Assembly: GCA_050732875.1 (NCBI GenBank) | Contig: JBOHRQ010000006.1 | Coordinates: 1 to 64,000 of the forward strand | Length of the DNA stretch: 64,000 nt | Source: DASRVA01 sp050732875 | GTDB taxonomy: Bacteria; Gemmatimonadota; Gemmatimonadetes; JACCXV01; JAHWKZ01 | Reading direction: 5' to 3' | In this document: in pieces, positions 1-8,861 of the stretch | How positions within the stretch are numbered: the first letter of the stretch is position 1 | Layout of the letters: the number at the start of each line of letters is the position of its first letter | Program-made: the position numbers and the translations under genes | The notes under the pieces: generated by a model | Told to the model about the DNA's origin: nothing | The model's input: the letters and a program-made list of their open reading frames with translations, nothing else | Database searches by the model: none

Positions 1-704
1 GCGGGGTCGGTCGGGATCGAGAGCGCCGTTCCACTGGGCTGGTTGACGAGCGTGAACGCCCGCCGGTCGGCGTCCAGCGACAGCCGCGTCACGAGGTCGT
101 TCTCGCCGCGCGGTCCCTCGCCCACCTCGAAGACGACCCCGTCCTCCGACGAGTCGCGGGTGGGCCGATACCAGAGCTCCACGGTCCAGTCGAAGGCACC
201 CAGGTTCAGCCGCGTGTCGACCGGGTTGACGAACCCGACCTCCTTTCGCAGGTGGGCCTCGCCACCGGTCATGAGAGCGGCGAACCACGCGTTGCCCCAG
301 TAGAGGGGCTCCACCGTGCGGCCCGCGGGCATCGGTGCCGCAACCAGGCCGAAGCGGACATCTGTCTCGCCCGGCCGGCGGCCGAAGTCGGACGGCGTCA
401 CCCTATCGATCGCGCGCGGCTCGGCGAGAATCTGAAGCGCGTTCCCGAAGCGACCCTCGACGATCTCCCCACCCAGCCCGAGGACCATCGGGCTCTCGCC
501 GTTCGACGCGTCGTTCAGGACCGAGCTCGGGTAGAGGCCCTGCTGCTCATCGAAGAGCCAGAGCGCGATGGTCGACTCCGCGGGGTCCCCCTGCGCGCGT
601 CCGTCCACGGGGAGACCGAGCCCGAGGGTCCCCGCGCCGGCAACGGAGAGCAGGAGCTTCAGGGCGAAGGCGACCCGAGGTCCTTCCGGCCACCTTCCCC
701 TCAT
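1..704 (-). CDS. Secreted LamG/concanavalin-like protein (partial, 3' end beyond window)
   Basis: The reading frame runs from an ATG at 704 to the left edge without a stop (234 codons seen). The ATG overlaps the TGA of the upstream sulfatase gene in an ATGA junction, so the two are translationally coupled. The N-terminus has a basic start and a hydrophobic stretch ending near GRAQG, a likely signal peptide. The rest resembles a LamG/concanavalin A-like lectin domain: IALWLFDEQQG near the start and WTVELWYRPTRDSSDEG further on are typical of this fold. A carbohydrate- or protein-binding exported protein is inferred, fitting last place in a sulfatase/TonB-receptor operon. The missing C-terminal part could hold a catalytic or anchoring domain. 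Confidence 0.72.
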   Translation of the reverse strand, partial: MRGRWPEGPRVAFALKLLLSVAGAGTLGLGLPVDGRAQGDPAESTIALWLFDEQQGLYPSSVLNDASNGESPMVLGLGGEIVEGRFGNALQILAEPRAIDRVTPSDFGRRPGETDVRFGLVAAPMPAGRTVEPLYWGNAWFAALMTGGEAHLRKEVGFVNPVDTRLNLGAFDWTVELWYRPTRDSSEDGVVFEVGEGPRGENDLVTRLSLDADRRAFTLVNQPSGTALSIPTDP

Positions 705-2203
705 TTCGTCACCACCGGCTCTTCGAGCTCGGAGTCCTCGAACCGCCAGTGGGCGCGCTCGGGGTCGTAGTTCGGATTGAGCGTCATCTCCTCGGCGCCC
801 ACGCGCTCCCGCCATCCACGGAGCTTGGCCAGGAGCTCGGCCGTCTTCTCGGGCATCGCCTCGGCCAGATCGACGCTCTCGCCGATGTCGTCGCCGATGT
901 TGTACAGGGTGACCGGATGGTCGCCGCCCGCCAGGCTCTCCTCGTACCACTCGATCAGCTTCCAGTCGCCCTCGCGGATGGCTCCCGACGGCTTGAAGCC
1001 CAGATGATGGTAGTGGGGATAGTGCCAGTAGAGGGCGTCGCGCTCCGGCGCGCCGGTCCCGCGCAGGACCTGGACGATGCTCACCCCGTCGATGACCTCC
1101 ACGCCGGGCTCGATTCCCGTGATCTCGGCGATGGTCGGGAACCAGTCGTGCGAGATGACCGGCACTTCGGACACCGATCCCGGCTCGATCACGCCCGGCC
1201 ACCGGACAGCCAGAGGGATCCGGATCCCGCCCTCCCACAGCATCGCCTTCCCGCCCCGGAGGGGCTCCTGGTCCTGCAGCAGCTCGAGGCCGCCGTTGTC
1301 GGAGGTGAAGATCACGATCGTCCGGTCGCTCAGGCCGAGCTCGTCCAGCTTGTCCAGGATCCGCCCGATCCCGTCGTCCATGTGCTCGATCATGGCGCCC
1401 ATGATAGGGTTGTTCTCGGGGACGACCTCCGCCCCCGGCTTCTTCGCGTACTTCGCGATGTGCTCCGGGGTCTCGTGAAGGGGCCGGTGGACGACGTGGT
1501 GGGCTACATAGAGAAAGAACGGGCCCTCCCGGTTGTTTTCGAGGAACCGGAGCGACCGCTCGGTGATCTTCTCGACGCTGTGCGGATCGCCAAAGGGGTC
1601 GGCGTCGTCTTCCGGCTTGACCGTCGTGAGGACGACGTCGAAGCCCTGGGAGGCGGGATCGCCCGGACGATCCGGCTCGTACTCCTTGTCCCGGTTAAGA
1701 TGCCACTTCCCGAAGTGGCCGCTCACGTATCCCTTCGCCTCCAGCATCTCCGGGATAGTGATTTCCTCGAGGGGGAGCCCCATCGTCATCCTGGGCGTGG
1801 TCACGCGGGCGAACGGGTAGGGCGCGCCGGGGATATAGTCGGTGATGTGAAGCCGGGCGGGGTACTTGCCGGTCATGAGACCGGCCCGCGTCGGTGAGCA
1901 GATCGAGGCCGAGGCGTAGGCGTCGGTGAAGACCATCCCCTCGGCGGCGATGCGATCGATGTTGGGGGTCTCGTAGAACCCGACCCCGGGATACCCGGCC
2001 TGGTTCCAGCCGTAGCCGGTCTGGTTCCACCCCATGTCGTCGGCCAGGATGAAGACGAAGTTCCACGCCGCCGTGTCCTGGGCGGCGCTCACGGAGGCCG
2101 CGGTCATGGCCCGGCCGTCGCGGCCGGATCCCTTCCAGGCCCAGAAGCCGAGAAGTCCTGCTGCGAGGACGAGGCCGAGCGGGATGCGATATCTGAGGAC
2201 CAT
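701..2203 (-). CDS. Sulfatase, Cys-type (type I), exported
   Basis: This 500-residue arylsulfatase/choline-sulfatase-family enzyme should hydrolyse sulfate esters in the periplasm or outside the cell. A short hydrophobic N-terminus (LGLVLAAGLLGFWAW) is a signal peptide or anchor. The formylglycine signature is complete: Cys102 in CSPTR, followed by TGKYP. Metal ligands are visible as Asp55-Asp56 in ADDMG and Asp302-Asn303 in TSDNGG, so the enzyme looks intact. The start at 2203 has a strong GGAGG ribosome site. It lies 45 nt behind the FGE-like/sialidase gene and overlaps the next gene by 4 nt. A Cys-type sulfatase needs a formylglycine-generating enzyme, and the adjacent FGE-like protein lacks the catalytic cysteines, so the real activator is probably encoded elsewhere. 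The substrate cannot be read from sequence. Confidence 0.9.
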   Translation of the reverse strand: MVLRYRIPLGLVLAAGLLGFWAWKGSGRDGRAMTAASVSAAQDTAAWNFVFILADDMGWNQTGYGWNQAGYPGVGFYETPNIDRIAAEGMVFTDAYASASICSPTRAGLMTGKYPARLHITDYIPGAPYPFARVTTPRMTMGLPLEEITIPEMLEAKGYVSGHFGKWHLNRDKEYEPDRPGDPASQGFDVVLTTVKPEDDADPFGDPHSVEKITERSLRFLENNREGPFFLYVAHHVVHRPLHETPEHIAKYAKKPGAEVVPENNPIMGAMIEHMDDGIGRILDKLDELGLSDRTIVIFTSDNGGLELLQDQEPLRGGKAMLWEGGIRIPLAVRWPGVIEPGSVSEVPVISHDWFPTIAEITGIEPGVEVIDGVSIVQVLRGTGAPERDALYWHYPHYHHLGFKPSGAIREGDWKLIEWYEESLAGGDHPVTLYNIGDDIGESVDLAEAMPEKTAELLAKLRGWRERVGAEEMTLNPNYDPERAHWRFEDSELEEPVVTK

Positions 2204-2248
2204 CTTTCCTCCCTGCTGCGGAATCAGGATCGCTGCGAGCGGGCGATG

Positions 2249-4810
2249 TCAGTCCACCGGCACGCCATCCTGGAACGTCACCCGGCTCACCACCTCGCCG
2301 GCGGGGTTCCAGCGCACGGCCTCGCCCTCGGCCCGCATGTCGCGCCAGGTCGACTCCGACCTCTTCTCACCGTTCGGCCAGTAGCGGGTCCATACATGGC
2401 TGCCGTCCGCTCGATGGTCCCACGCCCAGAGGACGCTGCCGTCCGCGCGCCAGAAGGTCTCCCTTCCCATCTTCCGGCCCATCTCCCAGGTGACCTCCCA
2501 CTGCTTCCCGCCATCGGGATGGAACCAGGTCTCGGGACCGTGGAGGAGCCAGCGTCCGTCGTCGGCGATCCCGCCGCTCCAGGTCGCCCGGAGCCGGCCC
2601 CCCTCGTCGCGCCCCTCGTAGCTCCGCACGTCCGCGATGCCGGTCGCCGTGGAGCCCAGCGTGACGGGCCCTGCCGGGGCTGTCCGCGTTGCGGCCCCGG
2701 GAACGGGGGTGGCCCCGTCGGTCGCCAGGATCCACGCCTCGTTGAGCGCGAAGTGGAGAGCCTGCTCGTTCATCGAGGTGATCAGATGGATGACTCCGTT
2801 CGGAGCCTGGCGCGCGACCGAGTAGCCGATCGTCTCGCCACGCATCTCGGCCCGCCGCTCGGCCGACTCGTGCTCTTCGGCCCCGGGCAGGCGCTTGATC
2901 GTCCACGTCTCGCCCTCGTCATCCGACAGCGCAACGTAAGCCCCCCGCTCGTCGAACCCATCGGGCTGGAAGCCGTCGCGCCGCTGCAGATCGCCGGCAA
3001 AGAAGAGCCGGCCGCTCGCGAGTCGAAGGACGGTCGGGCGCTGGTTGCTCCCGAGAGAGGGAAATGGGCTCTTCGACACCGTCCAGGTTTTCCCGCCATC
3101 CGAAGAGATCGACTTCGGCATGAACCCCTCGATGTCGGAGCTCTTCCCGCCCATGCCCAGGATGCGCCCGTCTTCGAGCAGCACGAACGCAGTGTGGCGC
3201 CCGCCGGTCCGGCCGCCGGGGTCGATCCACGTCCGGCCGTCGTTACGGCTGATCCACAGCACCGACTCGGGACCCTCGCCGTCGCTCGCCACGTACATGG
3301 CCCCCGAGGAATCGCGGAACGCGCTCGTGATCGGCTGCGCCGAGTGCGTCCCGACCGGTGTCTCGAAGACGGGGTACGACACCTCGGTCCAGGTGGCGCC
3401 GTTGTCGCCCGAGGATGTCCACTGGAAGGGGAAGCCCGAGTCGAGCTTGTTGGCGCCCCAGAAGAAGCGCAGGCTGTCGCTGTCCAGCCACAGCATCGGG
3501 GCATGATCGTCGACGTCCGGGAAATCGATGAAGAAGCTCGGCATGTCCCAGGCGTCGGCCCCGAAGCGGAGCCGGGTCGCCAGGAGAGCCACGTCTGGCG
3601 TGACCTCGTCCACCGACGTGTAGTAGATCGCGATCAGGTCACCGTTGGGGGCCACTTCCAACGCCGGGCTGTGCTGATGGCGGAGGATCCCGGGGTGGAA
3701 GCCGGCCGTCTGGATTGCATCCAGCTTCTCGATCGGCGTGTTCTCCGGCGGGATCGGCAGCAACCGGCGCTTGCGGAGGTAGGGCCGGTCGGCGGGCGGC
3801 CCCACCTCCACCGACTCCGCGGTCTGCTTGACCGCGCGCTGAAAGAAGGGCGTGAGTGGCGCCATCGGTAAGGTCTCCGGGAGCGGCGCCTGGACGACGC
3901 GCAACCCGATCGGATGGTTGCCCTGGTTTCCGAGGACGTCGCGGACGAAATCGGCATAGCGGTTGGCTTCGGGCTCCCGGAATTCCGCGGGAGTGTCTTT
4001 GGCCGGCTCCGCCCCGCCACGGCCGTCGTCGGCCAGCGCCATCCTCGCTAGCTGCTCGCGGGCCTCCGCGGGGGGGAAGTCGGGAGCCATACCGGCCCGG
4101 TTGGCCGATCGTGCGTAGTAGGGGCTCCGGCGATCGAGGCCGCCCCCGCGCACGACCTTCGCCACGCCATCGGAGCGGCCGACCGGGTCGACCTGCTGCT
4201 CGTGGGGGTACGCTCCGTGCCAGTCCAGCACCCATTCGGCCACGCCGGAGTGCACGTTCTCGAGGCCCCACGGGTTGGCCGCGCCGGGCTCCGGCGGCGC
4301 ATCACCCGCCCAGAACAGCGTCGTTGACCCGGCGCGCGCCGCGTACTCCCACTCGGCCTCGGTCGGCAACCGGTAGGGCTTACCCTCCTTCTCGCTCAGC
4401 CACTCGGTGAAGGCCCGCGCTTCGTACCAGCTCACTCCCGTGACGTACGGGGCGTGATCGCCGGAGCCTGGGTACCCCGGATCGAACTGCCGGTACTGAT
4501 CGAGGGTCACCTCCGTCACGCCGATCCAGTATGGCTGACCGATCTCGACCCGGTGCGCCGGGCGCTCATCCCAGTCGCCCGCGGTCAGATAGGTCATCTC
4601 TTCCAGCATCCCGCCGGGGATCCGGTTCGTCTCGCCCATCGTGAACGACCCGGGCTCGATCCGGACGAGCTCCATCCCGATCGAGTTGGTGAAGCGCTCG
4701 GCGGGCTCCTGCGCCGCGGCCGGGACGCCGGCCAGGGCGAATGCCAGGCCCGCCGCGATCGCCAGCAGCAGGCGATCGCGGCTGCCGGGCCGCTGTCTCC
4801 CGCCTACCAC
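2249..4810 (-). CDS. Exported fusion: FGE-sulfatase-like domain + sialidase-like propeller + MORN-type repeats
   Basis: This 853-residue protein has an unusual domain order. I chose the GTG at 4810, which overlaps the end of the TonB-receptor gene by 7 nt and directly precedes a good signal peptide (RLLLAIAAGLAFALAG...AAAQ); frames further upstream are antisense shadow. Residues about 41-306 are a SUMF1/FGE-sulfatase fold (NSIGMELVRIEPGSF, LPTEAEWEYAARAG, GVAEWVLDW, NHPIGLRVV). Residues about 378-700 look like a sialidase/BNR six-bladed propeller with four Asp-box motifs (SGDNGATW, RNDGRTW, SSDGGKTW, SDDEGETW). About 735-853 are MORN-variant repeats (YWPNGEKRSE). In true formylglycine-generating enzymes two cysteines follow RGGSY; here that stretch is RGGGLDRRSPYYARSANR with no Cys. 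The first domain is therefore probably binding or structural, not a sulfatase activator. Confidence 0.85.
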   Translation of the reverse strand: MVGGRQRPGSRDRLLLAIAAGLAFALAGVPAAAQEPAERFTNSIGMELVRIEPGSFTMGETNRIPGGMLEEMTYLTAGDWDERPAHRVEIGQPYWIGVTEVTLDQYRQFDPGYPGSGDHAPYVTGVSWYEARAFTEWLSEKEGKPYRLPTEAEWEYAARAGSTTLFWAGDAPPEPGAANPWGLENVHSGVAEWVLDWHGAYPHEQQVDPVGRSDGVAKVVRGGGLDRRSPYYARSANRAGMAPDFPPAEAREQLARMALADDGRGGAEPAKDTPAEFREPEANRYADFVRDVLGNQGNHPIGLRVVQAPLPETLPMAPLTPFFQRAVKQTAESVEVGPPADRPYLRKRRLLPIPPENTPIEKLDAIQTAGFHPGILRHQHSPALEVAPNGDLIAIYYTSVDEVTPDVALLATRLRFGADAWDMPSFFIDFPDVDDHAPMLWLDSDSLRFFWGANKLDSGFPFQWTSSGDNGATWTEVSYPVFETPVGTHSAQPITSAFRDSSGAMYVASDGEGPESVLWISRNDGRTWIDPGGRTGGRHTAFVLLEDGRILGMGGKSSDIEGFMPKSISSDGGKTWTVSKSPFPSLGSNQRPTVLRLASGRLFFAGDLQRRDGFQPDGFDERGAYVALSDDEGETWTIKRLPGAEEHESAERRAEMRGETIGYSVARQAPNGVIHLITSMNEQALHFALNEAWILATDGATPVPGAATRTAPAGPVTLGSTATGIADVRSYEGRDEGGRLRATWSGGIADDGRWLLHGPETWFHPDGGKQWEVTWEMGRKMGRETFWRADGSVLWAWDHRADGSHVWTRYWPNGEKRSESTWRDMRAEGEAVRWNPAGEVVSRVTFQDGVPVD

Positions 4811-7602
4811 GGCGTGAAGCGGGCCCCGAACGTCGTCCACCACGAGTAGAGCTCGCGCTGGATGGGACGGTTGGTCCGCCCCAGATAGTCCCGCCGCGGC
4901 TCGTTGTTGAGGTTGATGGCGTTGAGGTAGAGGCCGATCTGCGGGGTCAGGTTGTAGTTCGCCGAGAAGTCCCACTGAAGGTGGTCGTCGATGATCTCGT
5001 CCTCCTCGGGCGAGTCTCCCACCTCGTCGATGTACTTGCCGTTGAAGTTCATGCTGATCCGGGCGTCGAGCCCGAACCCCTCGTAGGTGAACGCGAGGTT
5101 GCCCGAGTCGCTCGCCTGTCCGGGCAGCGTCGTCCATTCACGGAACAGCAGGTCGGCCTCGGACTCCGTGTGCGTGTAGTTGCCGTAGATGCCGAAGCCG
5201 CTCCAGAAGCCAGGCAGGAAGGTGAACTGCTGCTGCCAGTTGAGCTCCACCCCGTACAGCTTGGCGTCCCCGCCGTTGACGGCCTGCACGACATCGAAGC
5301 CTTCGAACGGACCCGACGGCTCGGTGAAGTTCCGCTCGTAGATGACGTCCGAGAGGTCCTTGTAGAACACCCCACCCGACAAAACGCCGATGCCCTGGAA
5401 GTAATGCTCCGCCAGGAGATCGAGGTTGTAAGCGTAGGTCGGATCGAGATCGGCGTTGCCGCGCTGGATCTCCTCGTTCTCCGGGAAAATCCAGACGTAG
5501 GGGATCAGGTCGAAGAAGTTGGCCCGCGCCAGACCCGAGGTGAAGGCGAATCGCACGTTCGTCCGGTCGCTGATGCCATAGCGGGCGTGGAACATGGGGA
5601 ACAGGTTGTCATAGGACCGTTCGTCCGCCGCCCGCTCCGCGCTCACGAACTCGCCTTCGTCGTCGAACGTGAGGACGGTCCCCGCGTAGTCCGTGGTGGT
5701 GAACTCGTGGCGCAGCCCTCCCAGCAGCATGAGTCGGTCGAGCTGCATGGACGTCATCGCGTAGTAGGCGTAGACATCCTCGCTGGCCTCATAGGCGTCA
5801 CCGATCGAGTCCTCGATCCTCGTCACCTCCTCGAAGCTCGACCGGTTGTCATCCAGGAAGGCGCGGATCTTGTCGTTGTCCACCGTCGGACCGAGGACGT
5901 ACGCGCCATCCAGGAAATCCTCGTCCACGATGTCGGTCGCGAACATGGCCATCGTGATGTCCTGGTCGCCATCCCATGCAAACGTCGAGCGCTGGTCGTT
6001 GCGGTCCTTGTTCTTGAAGCGGGCCTTGCCGCCGAACTTCAGGCTGGCCGAGTTGTCCCCGATGCTGTACGGGTACTCGAGGTTGAGGGCACCGATCGTC
6101 TCCTTGTCGGAGGTGAACTCCTCACGGTAGTCGATCTCCGCGAGATCGTAGTTGGCGGGGTCGAGCAGGGCAGCCTCGTCGATGTTCGTGAAGTCGACCT
6201 GCGGGGTGTCGGGATTGGAGAGATCGAGCGTAAGGTCCACATCCTGATTGAACTCGAACTCCGGGATGATCTGGCCGTCGTCCTTGTTCTGTTCGCCATA
6301 CGTATAGGCGAGCGTATAGTCGACCAGCCAGTCCTCCAGGTGGTGGTCGCCGCCGGCGGCGATGTTGGAGATCACCTGGGTCTCGACCCGGTCCTGGGAG
6401 TTGCGGATCGTCTGAGCTTCCCGGACGACCGTGGCGCTTTCGTACTCGCCCCGATCGACTCGTATCCGGTTCTCCTGCCGGCTCTGGAAGTCGTCCCGCT
6501 TGTTGAACATCCCGCGCACGTAGAAAACGTTCGAGCTACTGGGCCTGAACTCGAGGTCCGCGCTGAGGCCGTAGCGGTCCCGTTCGTTCAGGAAGTGGCG
6601 CAGCTGCATCTCGGTCAACGCGAACGGGATCTCGACCTCGTCGACCGTCTCGACATCGTCCCACTGGAACTCGCTGTTGTGGCTGATGCGGTTCAGGCGC
6701 TGGTAGTTGGCGTTGATCGTCAGCCCCACCGTTCGATCGGCGAACAGGTTGCTGAACGTGGCCGTCGTCTGGTACTGCGGCTTGTCTCCCAGCTCGCCGT
6801 AGCCGGCCCCGCCCGTCAGCTGGAAGTAGCGCGCGCCACCGGCGACGTCGAACGGGCTGCGGGTCACGAGATCGACCGTGCCGCCGATCGCGTCGGCGTC
6901 CATGTCCGGGGTCAGCGCCTTGGTGACCTCGAGCGAGGCGAGCTGGTTCGCCGAGATCACGTCCAGCGCCACGAACCGCTCCTCGTCCTCGGGCGTGGCC
7001 AGCTTCTCGCCGTTCACCGTGACCGAGGTGAGCCGCGGCTCCGTTCCGCGCAGGAAGATGAACTTTCCCTCCCCGAGAGAGCGCTGGATGTTGACGCCGG
7101 GCACGCGCTGGAGGACCTCGGCCGTGTTGTGATCGGGGAAGAGCTGGATCTGCTCCTGATCCACGATGTTGACGATGGTGGGCGACGTGCGCTGCAGCAT
7201 GAGGGCCTTCGCCTGGCCTTGCCGGAGCTGGACCGTGATCCCCTCCGCCTGGACGAAGCTCGGCTCGATCGACGCGTTCTGCTCCTCGATCTCGTCCTCG
7301 GAGACCGAGATCTCCGCCTGAAACGCGTCGTAGCCCAGGTAGCTCACCACGAGCGTGTAGTCCCCCTCCGGCACGCCGTCGATACGGTAGCGGCCGTTCC
7401 GGTCGGTCACCGCCCCCAGCGAGGTACCCTCGAGCATGACCTGCGCGCCGGGGAGAAAGTCTCCGTCGCGCTCGGAGGTGACCTGACCCCTCACCTGACC
7501 GGTCTGCGCGTGGAGCTCCGCCGGTGCAAGAGAGATCAGGACGGCGGTGACGACCGCGGCCAGGGCCGCGCCGCACCTCGGGACCCATACGCACATGCTC
7601 AT
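4804..7602 (-). CDS. TonB-dependent outer-membrane receptor
   Basis: At 932 residues this has the full architecture of an outer-membrane active-transport receptor. A signal peptide (about 1-33, ending ELHAQ) is followed by a carboxypeptidase-regulatory-like beta-sandwich (GRYRIDGVPEGDYTLVVSYLGY), a plug domain (VLQRVPGVNIQ, FLRGTEPRLTSVTVNG, DADAIGGTVDL) and a long beta-barrel ending in an aromatic residue (ARFTPW), the usual Bam signal. This type imports large ligands such as oligosaccharides or siderophores using TonB energy. Its start overlaps the lacI stop by 4 nt (ATGA) and its end overlaps the FGE-like/sialidase gene, so it is the core transporter of a glycan-type operon. The substrate is inferred from the sulfatase and sialidase-like neighbours to be a sulfated glycan or glycoconjugate. 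Confidence 0.93.
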   Translation of the reverse strand: MSMCVWVPRCGAALAAVVTAVLISLAPAELHAQTGQVRGQVTSERDGDFLPGAQVMLEGTSLGAVTDRNGRYRIDGVPEGDYTLVVSYLGYDAFQAEISVSEDEIEEQNASIEPSFVQAEGITVQLRQGQAKALMLQRTSPTIVNIVDQEQIQLFPDHNTAEVLQRVPGVNIQRSLGEGKFIFLRGTEPRLTSVTVNGEKLATPEDEERFVALDVISANQLASLEVTKALTPDMDADAIGGTVDLVTRSPFDVAGGARYFQLTGGAGYGELGDKPQYQTTATFSNLFADRTVGLTINANYQRLNRISHNSEFQWDDVETVDEVEIPFALTEMQLRHFLNERDRYGLSADLEFRPSSSNVFYVRGMFNKRDDFQSRQENRIRVDRGEYESATVVREAQTIRNSQDRVETQVISNIAAGGDHHLEDWLVDYTLAYTYGEQNKDDGQIIPEFEFNQDVDLTLDLSNPDTPQVDFTNIDEAALLDPANYDLAEIDYREEFTSDKETIGALNLEYPYSIGDNSASLKFGGKARFKNKDRNDQRSTFAWDGDQDITMAMFATDIVDEDFLDGAYVLGPTVDNDKIRAFLDDNRSSFEEVTRIEDSIGDAYEASEDVYAYYAMTSMQLDRLMLLGGLRHEFTTTDYAGTVLTFDDEGEFVSAERAADERSYDNLFPMFHARYGISDRTNVRFAFTSGLARANFFDLIPYVWIFPENEEIQRGNADLDPTYAYNLDLLAEHYFQGIGVLSGGVFYKDLSDVIYERNFTEPSGPFEGFDVVQAVNGGDAKLYGVELNWQQQFTFLPGFWSGFGIYGNYTHTESEADLLFREWTTLPGQASDSGNLAFTYEGFGLDARISMNFNGKYIDEVGDSPEEDEIIDDHLQWDFSANYNLTPQIGLYLNAINLNNEPRRDYLGRTNRPIQRELYSWWTTFGARFTPW

Positions 7603-8636
7603 GAATCTCCTCCGTCTCCGGACTCGGGTGTGGGTCTCGAGCCGCAGGACCGACGCACCACCAGCGTCGTCTTCAGCACGAGCTTCGCGCAGGGCCGGTC
7701 CGGCTCGGCGATGCGCTGAAAGAGCATGTCGGCCGCCCGGAGACCGATCTCGTGTCCCGGCTGGCTGACAGCTGTGAGGGGCGGGTTGAGGGAGATGGAC
7801 CAGTACATGTCGTCGAATCCGACGATGGCGACTTCCTCGGGGATGCGGAGCCCGCGCCCGTGGATCGTCTCGAGGGCGCCCAGAGTGATCAGGTTGTTGC
7901 CGGTGAACAGAGCGGTGGGGGGGTCGGGCAGGTCGAGAAGCTCGCGCGTGAGTCGTCGCCCGCTCTCATGCTTCGAATCGCCGAAGAGGACGAGCTTTTC
8001 GTCCTTGTCGATCCCGCGCGACGCCAGCGCGTCCTCGTACCCCTGGAGCCGCTCCATCGTGCTCGGGATCTGCGGCAGGCCCGCGATGTAGGCGATCCGG
8101 CGATGGCCGAGCCGCGCGAGGTGCTCCACCGCCTCACGCGCTCCGTGCCGGTTGTCGACCACAATCACGTCCACGTCGATCCCGCTCAGCCCGCGGTCGA
8201 CACAGACGATCGGCAGCCCGCTCCGGGCCAGGTCGACCACCTTCCGGTCGCGCTGGTGAGCCGGTGCGACGATCAGCCCGTCCACCGACTCCGACCGCAT
8301 GATGTCGAGGTAGAGCCGCTCCTTCGCCTCCTCCTGGGCGAAGTTGCACATGAGGACCGCGTAATGGTTGGCGTAGGCGCGATCCTCGATGCCGCGCACG
8401 ACCTCGACGTAGAAGGGGTTCTGGATGTCCGGGACGAGCACCCCGATGAGCTTGCTGGAGCGGTCCTGGGTCCTGAGGCGGCGGGCGACCCGGTTGGGCT
8501 GGTAGCGGAGCACCCGGATGGCCTTCTCGACCCGGACCCGGGTATCGGCGCTGACGTTGGCGGAGTTGTTCAGGACGCGGGAGACGGTGGCTGGCGAGAC
8601 GCCCGCCTCACGCGCCACCTGCTTCAGGCTGGACAT
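7599..8636 (-). CDS. LacI-family transcriptional regulator
   Basis: This 345-residue regulator has an N-terminal LacI helix-turn-helix (LKQVAREAGVSPATVSRVLNN, residues 4-24) and a periplasmic-binding-protein-like effector domain (VLVPDIQNPFYVEVVRGIED, then VDGLIVAP and VAIVGFDDMYWSISLNPPLTAV). It is the first gene of a five-gene minus-strand operon and its stop overlaps the TonB-receptor start (ATGA). A perfect palindrome typical of LacI-family operators lies 30-45 nt upstream of its start and a second, weaker one just after the predicted transcription start. Autoregulation of the whole operon by a sugar ligand is therefore likely. The inducer is unknown. Confidence 0.93.
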   Translation of the reverse strand: MSSLKQVAREAGVSPATVSRVLNNSANVSADTRVRVEKAIRVLRYQPNRVARRLRTQDRSSKLIGVLVPDIQNPFYVEVVRGIEDRAYANHYAVLMCNFAQEEAKERLYLDIMRSESVDGLIVAPAHQRDRKVVDLARSGLPIVCVDRGLSGIDVDVIVVDNRHGAREAVEHLARLGHRRIAYIAGLPQIPSTMERLQGYEDALASRGIDKDEKLVLFGDSKHESGRRLTRELLDLPDPPTALFTGNNLITLGALETIHGRGLRIPEEVAIVGFDDMYWSISLNPPLTAVSQPGHEIGLRAADMLFQRIAEPDRPCAKLVLKTTLVVRRSCGSRPTPESGDGGDS

Positions 8637-8665
8637 GGGGGTTTCAGGATCCCTTCTCCCTCAGA

Positions 8666-8681
8666 ATGAAATCGATTTCAT
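8666..8681. promoter_or_regulatory. Perfect 16-bp LacI-type operator palindrome
   Basis: The sequence ATGAAATCGATTTCAT is its own reverse complement and has the central CG typical of LacI/GalR-family operators. It lies in the leader between the predicted promoter and the lacI start codon, so the regulator could block elongation or initiation. Binding by the adjacent LacI protein is inferred. Confidence 0.75.
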
Positions 8682-8731
8682 GGAGATTTCGCTACAGATC
8701 TAGATGATTTGCTGGCCTCTCCGCGAGTTTT

Positions 8732-8745
8732 TGATAACGATTCCA
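8732..8745. promoter_or_regulatory. Possible second LacI-type half-operator
   Basis: TGATAACGATTCCA has a central CG and matching outer bases but mismatches inside the arms. It sits a few bases downstream of the predicted transcription start and about 65 bp from the perfect palindrome, a spacing that could allow looping. It is weak on its own. Confidence 0.3.
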
Positions 8746-8756
8746 CGCCTTCCTCA

Positions 8757-8785
8757 GTTATACGGGATCACGGTCCCGCAGTCAA
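8757..8785 (-). promoter_or_regulatory. Promoter of the LacI/TonB/sulfatase operon
   Basis: On the minus strand TTGACT (8785-8780) and TATAAC (8762-8757) are separated by 17 nt, a near-consensus sigma70 promoter. The predicted start near 8750 gives a leader of about 115 nt containing both operator candidates. No other promoter this good is seen in the operon. Confidence 0.7.
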
Positions 8786-8861
8786 GCCTTGTGAAATGGC
8801 TACGTAGGGAGCGGCCGGCCGTTGACGCTCCGGGCTGGTGCTCCGGGCTAGCGCTCGATGG

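Noticed and set aside
2249..4650. FGE-like protein as the activating enzyme for the neighbouring sulfatase.
   Set aside because: The two catalytic cysteines expected after RGGSY are missing, so adjacency alone does not support this.
4741..7719. Very long open frame on the plus strand opposite the TonB-receptor gene (also similar ones at 335-1897 and 33823-35238).
   Set aside because: They are antisense shadows of GC-rich genes: compositions are Arg/Val/Asp-heavy with no domain, and the minus-strand genes are clearly real.
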